From: Haliclona indistincta | Lineage: Eukaryota > Porifera > Demospongiae > Haplosclerida > Chalinidae | Direction: 5' to 3' | NCBI GenBank assembly: GCA_964017065.1 | Contig: OZ024785.1 | Coordinates: forward strand, 15,570,102 to 15,634,101 | DNA length: 64,000 nt | In this document: piece after piece, positions 10,822 to 22,194 of the stretch | How the letters are laid out: each line of letters begins with the position of its first letter | Position numbering within the stretch: position 1 is the stretch's first letter | Notes under the pieces: model-generated | Databases searched by the model: none | The model's input: only the letters and a program-made list of their open reading frames with translations | What the model was told of the DNA's origin: nothing | Made by a program: the position numbers and the translations under genes

Positions 10822-12564
10822 CTAATGGGTATGAGGATCAGTGGATTTATATCTCCGCGAATTCAGTGCCTCATAAAGAGCTCTGATTTCCTCACTTTTT
10901 TCTCTCTCATACTGCTCTGCCAGTCTCAGCTCTCTGTCATACACCTCCTCTACAAGATAGCGCTCATTGACCACCTCATCTCGCAGTCGATAGCGGTAAC
11001 GCTTGGCCACACAGCAGTAGAGCAGTATGGACAACAGCATAAGAGAGGCTTTCACTCCAGTATAGATCAACCATACCTCACTCTCATTGATAAAATATGC
11101 ACTGATGGAACGAGAAAAGTATCGTAAAGACGACAATGCATACCATAAGCAAATTAGTGATCCTTTCATTTTGAGAGGAGCCTGAGCTGATATAAACTCG
11201 AGGGTAGTCATGAACACAAGATGGTAAGCTATGGTGCGAGTAATGATAGGAACAAGTGTCCATAGAAACAAGTTATCTTCTCTGCCACAATACTTGTATA
11301 GCTCTGTTTCAGTGCATGTATCATTTATCAAGATGACAGAACGAGAAATAAAACAATCTCCTATTGGTGCAAAACCTGAACGACTAGCCACTGGATCACA
11401 TGTGTTATAGTCCTCCCAGGATGATAGTACAATCACCATTCCTGCTAGCTCTTGAAAAAACATCAATACTGAGCCTATTCCGAGCATATGGAGCATGTTC
11501 GGAATGTATCGATGCAGTCGTGGTAGGAGAACAAAGTGTAGAGTAGGAACACACACCATCACTGTCACTGTTTGGAGAAGGTTGGGACTCAGTGAGACAC
11601 TAGCTTGTACTATTGCTGATGGACACAGCTTGTAGTTGAGCTGTTGTATCACAGAGTAGCCATTGTCTGCTAAATGAAATCCGAAGAGAGAAGCAAGAAC
11701 AAATAACAGCAGTAGAAATGTTTTAACATCCTCCACCTCCTCAGTGGTGAATGGTCCTCCATACTTGTTCTTGCCTAGGTCAATACGAGGTGGAATATCC
11801 TTCTCCCAGTAGGTGAAGGCACTGCGTCTTTCAGGGCACTTGTGCTGCCAGGCATACTTGAGCACCTTGTAGACTGTAGTGAAGGGATTGTGACCAGCTG
11901 GCTCAATAGTGAGGTACTTCTTGAGTTTGCACAGAGAAAGCAAAGCAGCAAATGTAGCTAGCATCTGAATTAAAAGTATGATGACGTATGCTGTATACTG
12001 TGTTGCAAAATTGGGACTATTGAATTTAGCTTGGAAAGTACAAGATCCAACCAAGAGCAGTCCACACATTATCATGATTGCCTGAATACAAATACCAATG
12101 TTCATACTCCAGTAGTACCAGTGTGTGAATGCACTGATCTGGTCTGAGGAGGCCTCCACCATCTGGTCCATACCAAACTGGATACCAACAGCATCAAACA
12201 TACCAACTGAGAGAGTGTTGATGATAAAAAGTAATGCAAATATTGACCCAATATACCATGGTATCTCTCCAATGTGCAGTCCACGAGGATATGCTAGTCT
12301 TGCAACAATCAGACTAAATATGAAGAGTACAGAAGAATTCAAAATTAAGAGGATGTTTGATATCTTTATGAAGCCATATCTTTTAAAGCATATATCAGCC
12401 AATATTCCAATGAGAGGGTAGAACAACAATGTGATGCCTTGAACTAGTGATACAAAAAGAATTATAGACACTGAGAGTGATTGTACAGTGATCCAGTCTG
12501 TATTGAACACAAAGTGGACTAGGAAACAGAGAAGAACTACAACTCTAGCGCCTGGGTAAGCCAT
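10822..12564 (-). CDS. POT/PTR2-like transporter (copy 2), intronless
   Basis: One open frame of 580 aa beginning MAYPGARVVVLLCF. It is nearly identical to copy 1 over the first helices, the GMDQ/WYYWSMNIG segment and the last two thirds. It differs strongly around residues 75-115 and 185-215, which are hydrophobic segments and adjoining loops. The C-terminal tail is charged (RYRYRLRDEVV, RELRLAEQYEREK) and probably cytosolic. Same family uncertainty as copy 1. It lies in a head-to-tail tandem with copies 1 and 3. Confidence 0.8.
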   Translation of the reverse strand: MAYPGARVVVLLCFLVHFVFNTDWITVQSLSVSIILFVSLVQGITLLFYPLIGILADICFKRYGFIKISNILLILNSSVLFIFSLIVARLAYPRGLHIGEIPWYIGSIFALLFIINTLSVGMFDAVGIQFGMDQMVEASSDQISAFTHWYYWSMNIGICIQAIMIMCGLLLVGSCTFQAKFNSPNFATQYTAYVIILLIQMLATFAALLSLCKLKKYLTIEPAGHNPFTTVYKVLKYAWQHKCPERRSAFTYWEKDIPPRIDLGKNKYGGPFTTEEVEDVKTFLLLLFVLASLFGFHLADNGYSVIQQLNYKLCPSAIVQASVSLSPNLLQTVTVMVCVPTLHFVLLPRLHRYIPNMLHMLGIGSVLMFFQELAGMVIVLSSWEDYNTCDPVASRSGFAPIGDCFISRSVILINDTCTETELYKYCGREDNLFLWTLVPIITRTIAYHLVFMTTLEFISAQAPLKMKGSLICLWYALSSLRYFSRSISAYFINESEVWLIYTGVKASLMLLSILLYCCVAKRYRYRLRDEVVNERYLVEEVYDRELRLAEQYEREKSEEIRALYEALNSRRYKSTDPHTH

Positions 12565-12658
12565 AGCTAGTGAATGAATTTTACATAATTGAAACTAAAA
12601 TTATTATCAACAATATAATGTTGCTATGAGTATTACAGTTTTGGTTTCTATATATAGG

Positions 12659-12801
12659 TTAGACGACGGATCGAGGCAACTACGGGATTTAGAGTGCCGC
12701 GGGAACCGATGTATAGACGTTCCGAGCGCGTAGCGCGAGGGCGTCTATTTCGGTTGCCAAGGCGCTCTAAATCCCGTAGTTGCCGATGATTCGTCGTCTA
12801 A
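12659..12801. mobile_element. Palindromic MITE-like element (143 bp)
   Basis: The ends TTAGACGACG and CGTCGTCTAA are inverted, and the arms share GGCAACTACGGGATTTAGAG and its complement. The centre is GC-rich (GAGCGCGTAGCGCGAGG). There is no coding capacity. It lies about 100 bp upstream of transporter copy 2. Confidence 0.7.
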
Positions 12802-13743
12802 GGTATTTATACTACAGCTACATGGCAACAATAAACCGACGCAGATATCTTTTGAAAAACAATGGTTGATGACCGTCCCAAAGCTGCTGAGTTCCTGCAG
12901 CATGAGCGTTTCTTCTTGCTCGAAAACACGTGCTGTGTCACGGCTGCCACACCCACAAACGCCGCTTTGCGTTACACGTGGCAATGGCTGAACTTGGACT
13001 CCAACGAACGGTTAGATTGATAGTTACTAGAGTCCAGCAGTCTTTTGTACGTGCTGTGTGCGTTTATTGGGCAATCTTTAAGCTGTCAACATAGCAAAAC
13101 GTGGTAAGTTACTTGCTTTTTTACGTTTTCCATGCACAACAAGTCAACTTATCGTTGCATCGATCGTAGCCAAGTACCCGGGTCTATAGACGCTGTGCTG
13201 CCCATGCCAGAAGCGAACACAACACATATTGGCCCAGTAACTACCAAAGCTAGTACCTGTACAAAAGAAACTCATGACAGAGGAAAACATGATCATGAGT
13301 TCCAGCGGAAAAATACGAGTTCCCGCGGAAGAATACGTGATTTATTTTCCTCCAACTGACCAATCAGATTCTAGAATTACATTGAACTGTAGTATAAGTC
13401 ATCTTGTTGTTGCATCGGAGTGTCGGCAGGGAATTATGAATATAGGCAAAGAAAGGTCACTGCCAGGACCTCCCATGCGTATCTCGACTGAATTGTATTA
13501 CATATACATACAGTTCCCCTCCAGTACTGGAAACACATTGCACTGGTATTAGTTTTTGACACATTAATTTATTATTAGACGTATGGATTCAAAACGTTTG
13601 ATGGTTATATGAGCAAGTCATACAGAGCTATATCGTGGGGTGGTTGCTAATTTTGTTTGCAAATGACTCTAATGTGTGCATGTATTGCTAATAGTAAAAA
13701 TCAAGTGTAAGTGTAATAATAATGATTATAGTTGTTCTAAATA
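12802..13743. other. Spacer between transporter copies 2 and 3
   Basis: No convincing gene. The second half (about 13395-13640) is the duplicated 3' flank also found at 10565-10795. Short open frames here have no recognisable domain. Confidence 0.6.
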
Positions 13744-15489
13744 TTACGGTGAATTTAGTACTGCCTGATAAGGACTCTCATCAATCTCATCCCTCTCATC
13801 TCTCTCATACTGCTCTGCCAGTCTCAGCTCTCTATCATACACCTCTTCTACAAGATAGCGCTCATTGACCACCTCATCTCGCAGTCGATAGCGGTAACGC
13901 TTGGCCACACAGCAGTAGAGCAGTATGGACAACAGCATAAGAGAGGCTTTCACTCCAGTATAGATCAACCACACCTCACTCTCATTGATAAAATATGCAC
14001 TGGTGCCATGAGTAAGATATCGTAAAGAAGACAATGCATACCATAAGCAAATTAGTGATCCTTTCATTTTGAGAGGAGCCTGAGCAGATATAAACTCAAG
14101 GGCAGTCATGAACACAAGATGGTAAGCTATGGTGCGAGTAATGATAGGAACTAGTGTCCATAGAAACAAATTATCTTCTCTGCCACAAAACTTGTAAAAT
14201 ACTTCTCTTTTGGTGCAAGTACCATTTACTAAAAACACTGAACGAGAGAAATCACAATTTCCTATTGGCATTTGACTTTCATAGTGATCATTTATTGGAG
14301 TACATGTGCTATATTCCTCCCAGGATGATAGTACAATCACCATTCCCGCTAGCTCTTGAAAGAACATCAGTACTGAGCCTATTCCGAGTCTATGGAGCAT
14401 GTTTGGAATGTATCGATGCAGTCGTGGTAGGAGAACAAAGTGTAGAGTAGGAACACACACCATCACTGTCGCTGTTTGGAGAATGTTGGGACTCAGTGAG
14501 ACACTAGCCTGTACTATTGCTGATGGACACAGCTTGTAGTTGAGCTGTTGTATCACAGAGTAGCCATTGTTGGCTAAATGAAATCCAAAGAGAGAAGCAA
14601 GAACTAGTAACAGCAGTAGAAATGTTTTAACATCCTCCACCTCCTCAGTGGTGAATGGTCCTCCATACTTGTTCTTGCCAAGGTCAATACGAGGTGGAAT
14701 ATCCTCCTCCCAGTAGGTGAAGGCACTGCGTCTCTCAGGGCACTTGTGGTGCCAGGCATACTTGAGCACCTTGTAGACTGTAGTGAAGGGATTGTGACCA
14801 GCTGGCTCAATAGTGAAGTACTTCTTGAGTTTGCACAGAGAAATCAAAGCAGCAAATGTAGTTAATAACTGAAATGCAATTATAATAAGATATGCATAGA
14901 GAAAAACATACTTTGCTGCAAATTTAAGGCTATTAACTTGAGCATGAAAGGCACAACTTTCTAACAAGAGCAGTCCACACATCATTACGATTGCCTGAAC
15001 TCCAATGCCAATATTCATACTCCAGTAGTACCAGTGTGTGAATGCACTGATCTGGTCTGAGGAGGCCTCCACCATCTGGTCCATACCAAACTGGATAGCA
15101 ACAGCATCAAACATACCAACTGAGAGAATATAATTGGTGATGAATAATGCAAATATTGTTAATATGTACCATGATACATGTCCAATGTGCAGTGTAGGAT
15201 CAATTTGTATTTCCTTGTAGCACAAGATAGTGATTAAAATCGGAAATGCAAAAGAATTCAAAAATAGGAGGGTAATGGGAACTTTTATGAAGCCATATCT
15301 GTTGAAGCAAGTATCAGCCAATAGTCCAATGAAAGGGTAGAGCAACAATGTGATGCCTTGTACTAATGATACAAAGAGAATTAAAGACACTGAGAGTGAT
15401 TGTACTGCAATCCAGTCTGTATTGAACACAAAGTGGACTAAGAAACAGAGAAGGACTACAACTCTAGCGCCTGGGTAAGCCATAGTCAC
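13744..15489 (-). CDS. POT/PTR2-like transporter (copy 3), intronless
   Basis: A single frame of 581 aa. The initiating Met is two residues before the shared MAYPGARVVV. It has the same PTR2-like segments as its neighbours (FGMDQ, THWYYWSMNIG, KNKYGGPFTTEEVED). The variable parts are again residues 75-120 and 185-215, plus the late loop, which reads NGTCTKREVFYKFC instead of NDTCTETELYKYC, and a shorter C-terminus. It is an integral membrane protein with a likely uptake role. Substrate unknown. Confidence 0.8.
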   Translation of the reverse strand: MTMAYPGARVVVLLCFLVHFVFNTDWIAVQSLSVSLILFVSLVQGITLLLYPFIGLLADTCFNRYGFIKVPITLLFLNSFAFPILITILCYKEIQIDPTLHIGHVSWYILTIFALFITNYILSVGMFDAVAIQFGMDQMVEASSDQISAFTHWYYWSMNIGIGVQAIVMMCGLLLLESCAFHAQVNSLKFAAKYVFLYAYLIIIAFQLLTTFAALISLCKLKKYFTIEPAGHNPFTTVYKVLKYAWHHKCPERRSAFTYWEEDIPPRIDLGKNKYGGPFTTEEVEDVKTFLLLLLVLASLFGFHLANNGYSVIQQLNYKLCPSAIVQASVSLSPNILQTATVMVCVPTLHFVLLPRLHRYIPNMLHRLGIGSVLMFFQELAGMVIVLSSWEEYSTCTPINDHYESQMPIGNCDFSRSVFLVNGTCTKREVFYKFCGREDNLFLWTLVPIITRTIAYHLVFMTALEFISAQAPLKMKGSLICLWYALSSLRYLTHGTSAYFINESEVWLIYTGVKASLMLLSILLYCCVAKRYRYRLRDEVVNERYLVEEVYDRELRLAEQYERDERDEIDESPYQAVLNSP

Positions 15490-16462
15490 TCAATGTCAGC
15501 TATCATTGTGAGCAGCCAAACATTGCAGATTACTCAAGTCTGCTTCAGAAAACATCAACACTTGAACTAACATTATTATTGAACCAAAGAATGCTTTAAT
15601 TCAAGTTCCCAAACCATGTGGGTAATCATTGCCAATCTGCTCAACCCATACATTGTAATTAAGTGCATAAACACTGTGTACTGCATAAGCAGAACATTAC
15701 AAGTCATGTCAGTCAGAACGCAGGTGGAAGATTTGCGCAATTTTATTTACACGATTACGTCATTTCCGGTGCAATTTTTGCTGCACGTGTGGTACTTCAT
15801 GGCTCTCCTTACTAGTCGGCGTAGTTTCTCACAGGCGAGAGTTCTTTCTGCCAAAATCGACCCATTGGTTCTAGACAGATGTCTCTAACAGCAGGTAAAC
15901 CAATGATTCTTTTGTGTTTGAATTCTTACGAGTTATTCGAGTTTCTTTGCCAGCTGGCGATCACGTGATAGCGAATGGCCTTGGTTGTTTGAGCTGTCAC
16001 TTTTCACAGGAACATCAGCACATCTTGAAACTTAGGTATGTTTTAGTTACATTGTTGTTCGTACTGTAGCTAAAGTTTGGCTGGTTGACTATGGTCAGAA
16101 AATTTTTCTCCACTTAGTAAATGTACATGTATAGATTGACTAAGTAATACATTCAATGTGAATTAATTATTGATATAACATAATAATTTGTTTCATATGT
16201 GGTAGGTTGACTTGAATTGTGCAGTCTGGAGGTAGTGTGCTTACAAGTTCATTAGCCCCTGGAAACATCATGTTACAAGTTCAACAGCTTGTATAAGGTT
16301 TGTGAAAAGGTGAAAGACTCACTTAGTACAGGTGTAATGTGAGCTGTACAGTAATGAGTTGGTTGGAATAGTTGTATGGTTACAATGGTGTAAGATAAAT
16401 AATGTTGAAACAATTTAGGATGTGATGGATAAATTACATGAAAATTGGATTTGTTTAATATT
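15490..16462. other. Spacer; no confident gene
   Basis: No domain-bearing frame. On the plus strand, splice-like steps occur (a GCAG/GTAAAC donor near 15893, TTCACAG to CTTAG/GTATGT near 16010-16036, GGTAG to ATAAG/GTTTGT near 16205-16300). A spliced non-coding transcript is possible but unproven. Confidence 0.3.
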
Positions 16463-16941
16463 TTAAGCCAGGATTACCCGAACTATTCTTTCTTGCTGCC
16501 CTTTGCACAATATAATCTACTGTGTCCTGGCTATTACTTGCTTGTTTTACACGGAAAATAGGTGTAGCCACACTCCAATAGCACTTGCCGTATTTAGAAC
16601 AAAATTATTTCGTACTCTGCAATCACGAGAGACCCACATAGGGGTGGGTGGGTTGTGGGGAGGGCGGGATTGGGAAGAGATGGCATTTTTTGGCGCTCTG
16701 GCAAAAGGAGATGTATCTTCTTCCATCGCTCTTGCTAGTAGGGAAATCGTGTCTTCTCATTAAATATTCGCCCCTCTGTAACTTATAGACAGAGACCTTT
16801 TTGCAAAATCCCAAACATACGTTTCTTCCTTGTGTACCAAAGTTTATGTCTGACAGGTGATCAGTGTGACTGAGCAAGCCTTCAACTAACAGTAGAAACC
16901 AAAATATTCTTAATCCTGATGTTAGGGCAATCCACCCTTAA
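16463..16941. mobile_element. TTAA-bounded non-autonomous element, short copy
   Basis: It starts TTAAGCCAGGATTACCC and ends GGGCAATCCACCCTTAA, which are imperfect inverted termini flanked by TTAA. It matches 51323-51906 over its length but lacks about 100 bp present there (around 16857). The TTAA borders resemble piggyBac-type target sites. There is no transposase. Confidence 0.7.
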
Positions 16942-17083
16942 GCAAGATGTCCATACCATGAGAAAATGGATAGAGTACTTTTATGACTGGATGTAGAACT
17001 TAGATTGCAGCTACACTGTGTTACAGAAATTAATGTTGAAATAAAACGCTTATAACATGTTGATTGCTTACCAAGAAAAAATT

Positions 17084-17372
17084 AATGGTAGTGAAAATTT
17101 AAAAAAATACAAAAATAAGCAAAAATGTTTAAAATTGGGGAAAAAATTAAAAATTGAAGTGAAAAATTGATTTGATTACAAATTTCAGTGAGAATAAAAA
17201 GTTTACCGAGTATGAGTAAAAAATTATGAGTAAAAAATTAATGGTAGTGAAAATTTAAAAAAATACAAAAATAAGGACAAAAATGTTTAAAATTGAAAAA
17301 AAAATTAAAAATTGAAGTGAAAAATTGATTTGATTACAAATTTCAGTGAGAATGAAAAGTTTACCGAGTATG
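17084..17372. repeat. A/T-rich direct repeat (two units of about 130-150 bp)
   Basis: The segment from AATTAATGGTAGTGAAAA to AAAAGTTTACCGAGTATGA occurs twice in direct orientation (about 17084-17213 and 17237-17372), separated by a short repeat of TATGAGTAAAAAATTA. It abuts the stop codon of the CXC gene. Confidence 0.8.
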
Positions 17373-17376
17373 ACCA

Positions 17377-20300
17377 TTAGTTGTTGTCAAGATCACTGTC
17401 TGGACCATCACTCTCCAAAATTTCCTCACCAAAAATCCAATCAACAATGTCATTAACTTCATCATTTACATCACTGCTCAGCTCTTCATCCACCACAACA
17501 TCTCTTAGTTCATTGGCAGTGTTTTGGTGGTATGCAGTATTTCCACAGTTAGTGCAGTCACATCCTACGGAGCATTTTTTCCCTTGCTTTAAGCACTTGC
17601 ACCGTCTGGTTGTGCAACCAGTTCCGCACTTGCATCCTTTCAACAATGCATCGATTCGTTCATTCACTACCTTTATGTTCTCGCTACTGTCCCATTTAAT
17701 GCACAATGTTTGTTGATTCAGCTGCCAGCCGCAACTAGTCAGCGGGGCTAGTTCCATCTCATTTTTATCTGCTTGTTTCCACATCTCAATCACCCAACAG
17801 GCCCTCTTCCAGTGTAACAGTAGTGCTTGGTTTGATGGTATCATCTCATTCTCAAACTTTACACGATACCACACATTTTGTCGAATGTCATCAAGCCATG
17901 CAGTGTGCTGCTGTTCGACTGGTGTGTCTTGTGAATAAAATGCGTGAAAATGTCTGGCCGGTGAAGGTGTGTCAAAAGCTGTGCTGTGTTTCTTGAAATA
18001 TATCGTTCCGACTAGTCGAAGAAAAGCCAAATAACCTATTCTGTAGTTTTCTTGGTTTGTGTTTGTGTCTGGGTCCAAACGAGAGAGTAGAGCATTGGCT
18101 CCGTGTGAACGTGTGAGTAGATCAGCACTTGCGTCTGAGTCTAAACGAGAGAGTAGAGCATTGGCTCCGTGTGAACGTGTGAGTAGATCAGCACTTGCGT
18201 CTGAGTCTAAACGAGAGAGTAGTGCATTGGCTCCGTGTGAACGTGTGAGTAGATCAGCACTTGCGTCTGAGTCTAAACGAGAGAGTAGTGCAGCACTTGT
18301 GTCTGGGTCCAAACGAGAGAGTAGAGCATTGGCTCCGTGTGAACGTGTGAGTAGATCAGCACTTGCGTCTGAGTCTAAACGAGAGAGTAGTGCAGCACTT
18401 GTGTCTGGGTCCAAACGAGAGAGTAGAGCATTGGCTCCGTGTGAACGTGTGAGTAGATCAGCACTTGCGTCTGAGTCTAAACGAGAGAGTAGTGCAGCAC
18501 TTGTGTCTGGGTCCAAACGAGAGAGTAGAGCATTGGCTCTGTATGAACGTGTGAGTAGATCAGCACTTGCGTCTGAGTCTAAACGAGAGAGTAGTACAGC
18601 ACTTGTGTCTGGGTCCAAACGAGAGAGTAGAGCACTGGCTCCGTGTGAACGTGTGAGTAGATCAGCACTTGCGTCTGAGTCTAAACGAGAGAGTAGTGCA
18701 GCACTTGTGTCTGGGTCCAAACGAGAGAGTAGAGCGTTGGCTCCATGTGAACGTGAGAGTAGATCAGCACTTGCGTCTGAGTCTAAACGAGAGAGTAGTG
18801 CAGCACTTGTGTCTGGGTCCAAACGAGAGAGTAGAGCATTGGCTCCATGTGAACGTGAGAGTAGATCAGCACTTGCGTCTGAGTCTAAACGAGAGAGTAG
18901 AGCAGCACTTGCGTCTGAGTCTAAACGAGAGAGTAGTGCAGCACTTGTGTCTGGCAATATGATGCTCAGTGATGGTTGTGGTTGGACAGCTTGAACTGTT
19001 GTGCCATGCCATGATGTCTTGCCTTTGCCAACAATTCGAGCATACTTGTGCACAAAATCAATATTGTCAGCAGATACAACTGTAAACGGCTCTCTGTCAA
19101 TATTGCCACCTGTGGTTGTTAGCCAGTTTGATTTTTCAGCCTTGCTCTGCACAAATCGTGCTAGAGTATCTGCTGACGCACACACTCCTAGCCTGTTCAA
19201 TATTTGATGTAAAAGTGTTGTGGTCCCTTGGCTCTCTAGTATGTCTGCCACCAGAACATGCATAGGACTAGAGCAATGGTCATTGACAGTAAACAGAAGA
19301 GAGCACAGCAAGAACAAACGTCTGACTCTTTTGATGTGTCTCTCAGCTGAACCTTCTTTTAAGACTGCTGATGTACCACGCCTCTCTGATACTGACTGTG
19401 TCAAAACATTTATAGCTTCCCAGAGAATAGGATCTAGTTCACCAATCACACGCTCAATATTGAAATTGCTGTGTTCTAAATCAAGATCTTTGTCATTAAA
19501 GGCTTTTATTTGTGCTTGAACTCTATCGTTTAGTGCTTCTAAAACCTCTCTCTCTTGCTGTAAAGGTGAATTTACTTCAAATTTATTCTCTACAGGTGGT
19601 GTTCTGTGATGTGATGTCCACAACGCATGAGACAATGCAGTTCGCAGGTCAGAACTTCGTCTGTATATTAGTGTTCCATATTTACGTACAGTACAGTGGT
19701 ACTGTACGTGACCTTCTAGTGCAGCAGTTATGCTACTTAGTACCCACCTGGTCGACACGATACTTGTCACCTTTATCGTGCTGTCTAAATTATGCAGTTG
19801 TAGTGTGTCCCTTGCTGTTTGGCAAAGCATGTTGTAGATGGTAGGCAACAACATTGCTCTGTGCTTCAATAACTGCCTTCCCACAAACACAACTACTTCC
19901 CTCATGCTATGGTCTATTGCTTCCTGTTCAGTGCTGATAGTTGTAGTCTGTTTAGACAACATATCAAGCAGGTTCTCAAGGTCCGTGTCCAAACTAACTG
20001 TATCATAGTGTTGCAATATTACTAGGTGTGCCCTGTAGCATGTGTAACATATTTTGTCACTCTCATCAATGTGACCATCAAATTCGCTGTGATCATGCAG
20101 ATGGTGTTCGATCACTCTCGGGTTTGGGCAGCGTTTTGCCATTGTGTTCTTGAGTGACATGCCACACAAAGAACAATTATTACTAGCTGTTGGCTTCAGT
20201 AGTTTGTAGACCATGTGGTAGTGGTGGGTACACAGAGGCAACGGGCAATTATGGTGATCGCATGTCAGTCCCGCTGTCTCCAGCGTCTCTGACAGTTGAG

Positions 20301-20609
20301 CCCTGCTCACTTTGTGTAAACATGTAAATACACGTTGGGTGCATTGCTCACAGAGCATTGAGTTGTTTTAACAGTTTTATCCCACCTAGGAATGTAAGTA
20401 CTCTCTCCTAGTACCCTGGTAATATCCCTCCTACATGCAGAACATACTGGTTTGTCAGGAGGAACATTCAGCTCATCAACATATCTACGAGCTTCAGCTA
20501 TTTTCCATGAAGATGGAGTACTGCACTGACGGTGTTCTCCATGGCACAGAGCGCAAGTAGGTGGAGGTTTCTCCTGTGTTCCAGGCTCAAGTCGCTTACT
20601 CCTCTCCAT
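17377..20609 (-). pseudogene. CXC/zinc-binding repeat protein, probably transposon-associated, with one frameshift
   Basis: The long frame 17377-20358 encodes 993 aa. An overlapping frame, 20307-20609, supplies a plausible N-terminus with Cys pairs (CALCHGEHRQC, CSACRRDI) that continues into the long frame if one base is missing near 20330-20345. Next come CDHHNCPLPLCTHHYH and CSLCGMSL zinc-binding clusters, a tandem repeat (about residues 465-770), and a C-terminal CKCGTGCTTRRCKC...CDCTNCGN cluster resembling the CXC cluster of tesmin/TSO1-type proteins and of some mobile-element proteins. There is no catalytic domain I recognise. Intron-free structure in an intron-rich area and the CXC tail suggest a mobile-element origin (inference). 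The frameshift could also be an assembly error or an unrecognised intron. Confidence 0.6.
18063..18955 (-). repeat. In-frame tandem repeat inside the CXC gene (about 102-bp composite units)
   Basis: On the minus strand the units read ALLSRLDSDASA, DLLTRSHGAN, ALLSRLDPDTSA (12+10+12 residues, 102 bp), iterated with some shortened units. Every unit length is a multiple of three, so the frame is kept. The plus strand is also open through the whole array (frame 18059-18994), an effect of the repeat. Confidence 0.9.
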
Positions 20610-21876
20610 ACTGCAGAATGTTTTAATTACTATTACATATTATTGCACAATTATATTCACAACTTTTGTGTTTACATATACACTACAAGGTTACCTGTAC
20701 TTCTCTGCACAGTACACACAGACGCTGTAACTTGACTGAACAAACTCGGCAGCTGTAAACACAGTATACTGCAGCTGCTCTCCTTAACCACTTTTAATGA
20801 TTATTGTAGTTATTACAGTTTGTTATTATGTTTTTGTCAGCCGCGTATCTGAGAAGTTACTTTCGTCCACATCGCCGATCTTGGTGAAGATCTTCACCTA
20901 TGCAATACCTAACATTATCCATATCAGAGACGATGTAGCTTGGTCAGAAAATTTTTCTCCACTGCTTTTGCACAGCGACCTGATTTCTAGTCTACTGGAT
21001 TCTGCGTGAGCTGGAGCAGTGCATAGGTCGACAATAACTCTAAAAATTGAAAATTTGGTAGATTATGGACTGTGTAAACAGTACAGCAAGTTTCAACGAG
21101 GTAAATTATAACACATCAGCAAAATAGCAGTTTGAATATGAAAGTAGCTACGGCAAGTTCTGCTGTTCGTAGCCGGATGTCCAACTTCCGGTGCAAATAA
21201 AATTACATTAGGGCATTTACTTCCGGTTCCATCTGCGTTCTGACTGATGTGATGCTCATGCAGTGTCGATATGGACCTGCATCATGAATCACTATCATCA
21301 TTATTATTCCTAGCAGTACAAAATAGTCATCTACATGCATGCACAAAGGGTTAAGTATTCTGTGTTATCGTACAAGTATGTCAGGAGGCAGTCTATGTAC
21401 ATGTGTGAATTTTGTTCCATCGGACATCGAAAAACTTCAGTGTTTGCAGTTAATTATGCTATAGGGTGAGGGCTAGACAACGTGAAAAACCATGTGGCAT
21501 GCGCACGCAGGTTACCCGCTTCCATTAATCAGTTTTAAAGAACGTCTCTTTAAATTTCAGAATATTCATTGTACATTATTTCTTATAACCTGACTGTGTA
21601 GATCACATTAATATCAACGCTTAGCACTTGTTATTGTGAGTGGGTATAGCTATGCAGCATTGATTACTCAAGTCAGTCTCAGAAAACATTCCCTGTTAAA
21701 CAAATGTTATTACAGAAATTAGTTGCCATACCGATTATGGGTCATTGCTAATAGCTACCACTACATTGCTTGAGCTATACATTAATGGTGATACCCTCTC
21801 TGTGCAAAGCCTGAATGCCTGATCCAGTTGTGCTTGTGTCACTGTTTTTCGATATAGCTTGGTCAGTAGGTACAGA
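20610..21876. other. Spacer; no confident gene
   Basis: I find no domain-bearing frame. The 23-bp stretch TGGTCAGAAAATTTTTCTCC near 20940 also occurs near 16092. GTGCAAAT / CCGGT motifs near 21200 echo those near 15770. These are probably remnants of a dispersed repeat. Confidence 0.4.
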
Positions 21877-22060
21877 TGATTGCAGCAAACGTGACTCTCA
21901 GTTTTGACAAACAGACTACAAGGACTGTTAATTTGTTGTCAACACCACAAACATTCCAGTATAGGGAGAGATGTGGTGTTGACCACAAATTAACAGTCCT
22001 TGTAGTCTGTTTGTCAAAACTGAGAGTCAAGTTTGCTGCAAGTCAAGTTTGCTGCAATCA
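21877..22060. mobile_element. Palindromic MITE-like element upstream of transporter copy 4
   Basis: The arms TGATTGCAGCAAACGTGAC... and ...GTTTGCTGCAATCA are inverted over about 70 bp, including CAAGGACTGTTAATTTG. The right arm holds an internal 16-bp duplication (AGTCAAGTTTGCTGCA twice). It ends 134 bp before the transporter start. Confidence 0.75.
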
Positions 22061-22194
22061 GTTGTATGTATGAAACTGTGACATCAAAAACACGAATGTT
22101 TTGCTAACTTGTTTGTAAAACCAGTTGTACACACAGAGGCACCATCATCATTCCAATTCAGTAACAACCTGAGTGGACTCAGTTACTCTGCCGT

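Noticed and set aside
12745..12984. 79-aa minus-strand frame between transporter genes
   Set aside because: It begins in a spacer, runs into the palindromic element, has no domain or similar copy, and no splice partners were found.
18059..18994. 311-aa plus-strand frame
   Set aside because: It is the antisense of the in-frame 102-bp coding repeat. It has no start context or domain, and the minus-strand gene extends well beyond the repeat on both sides.
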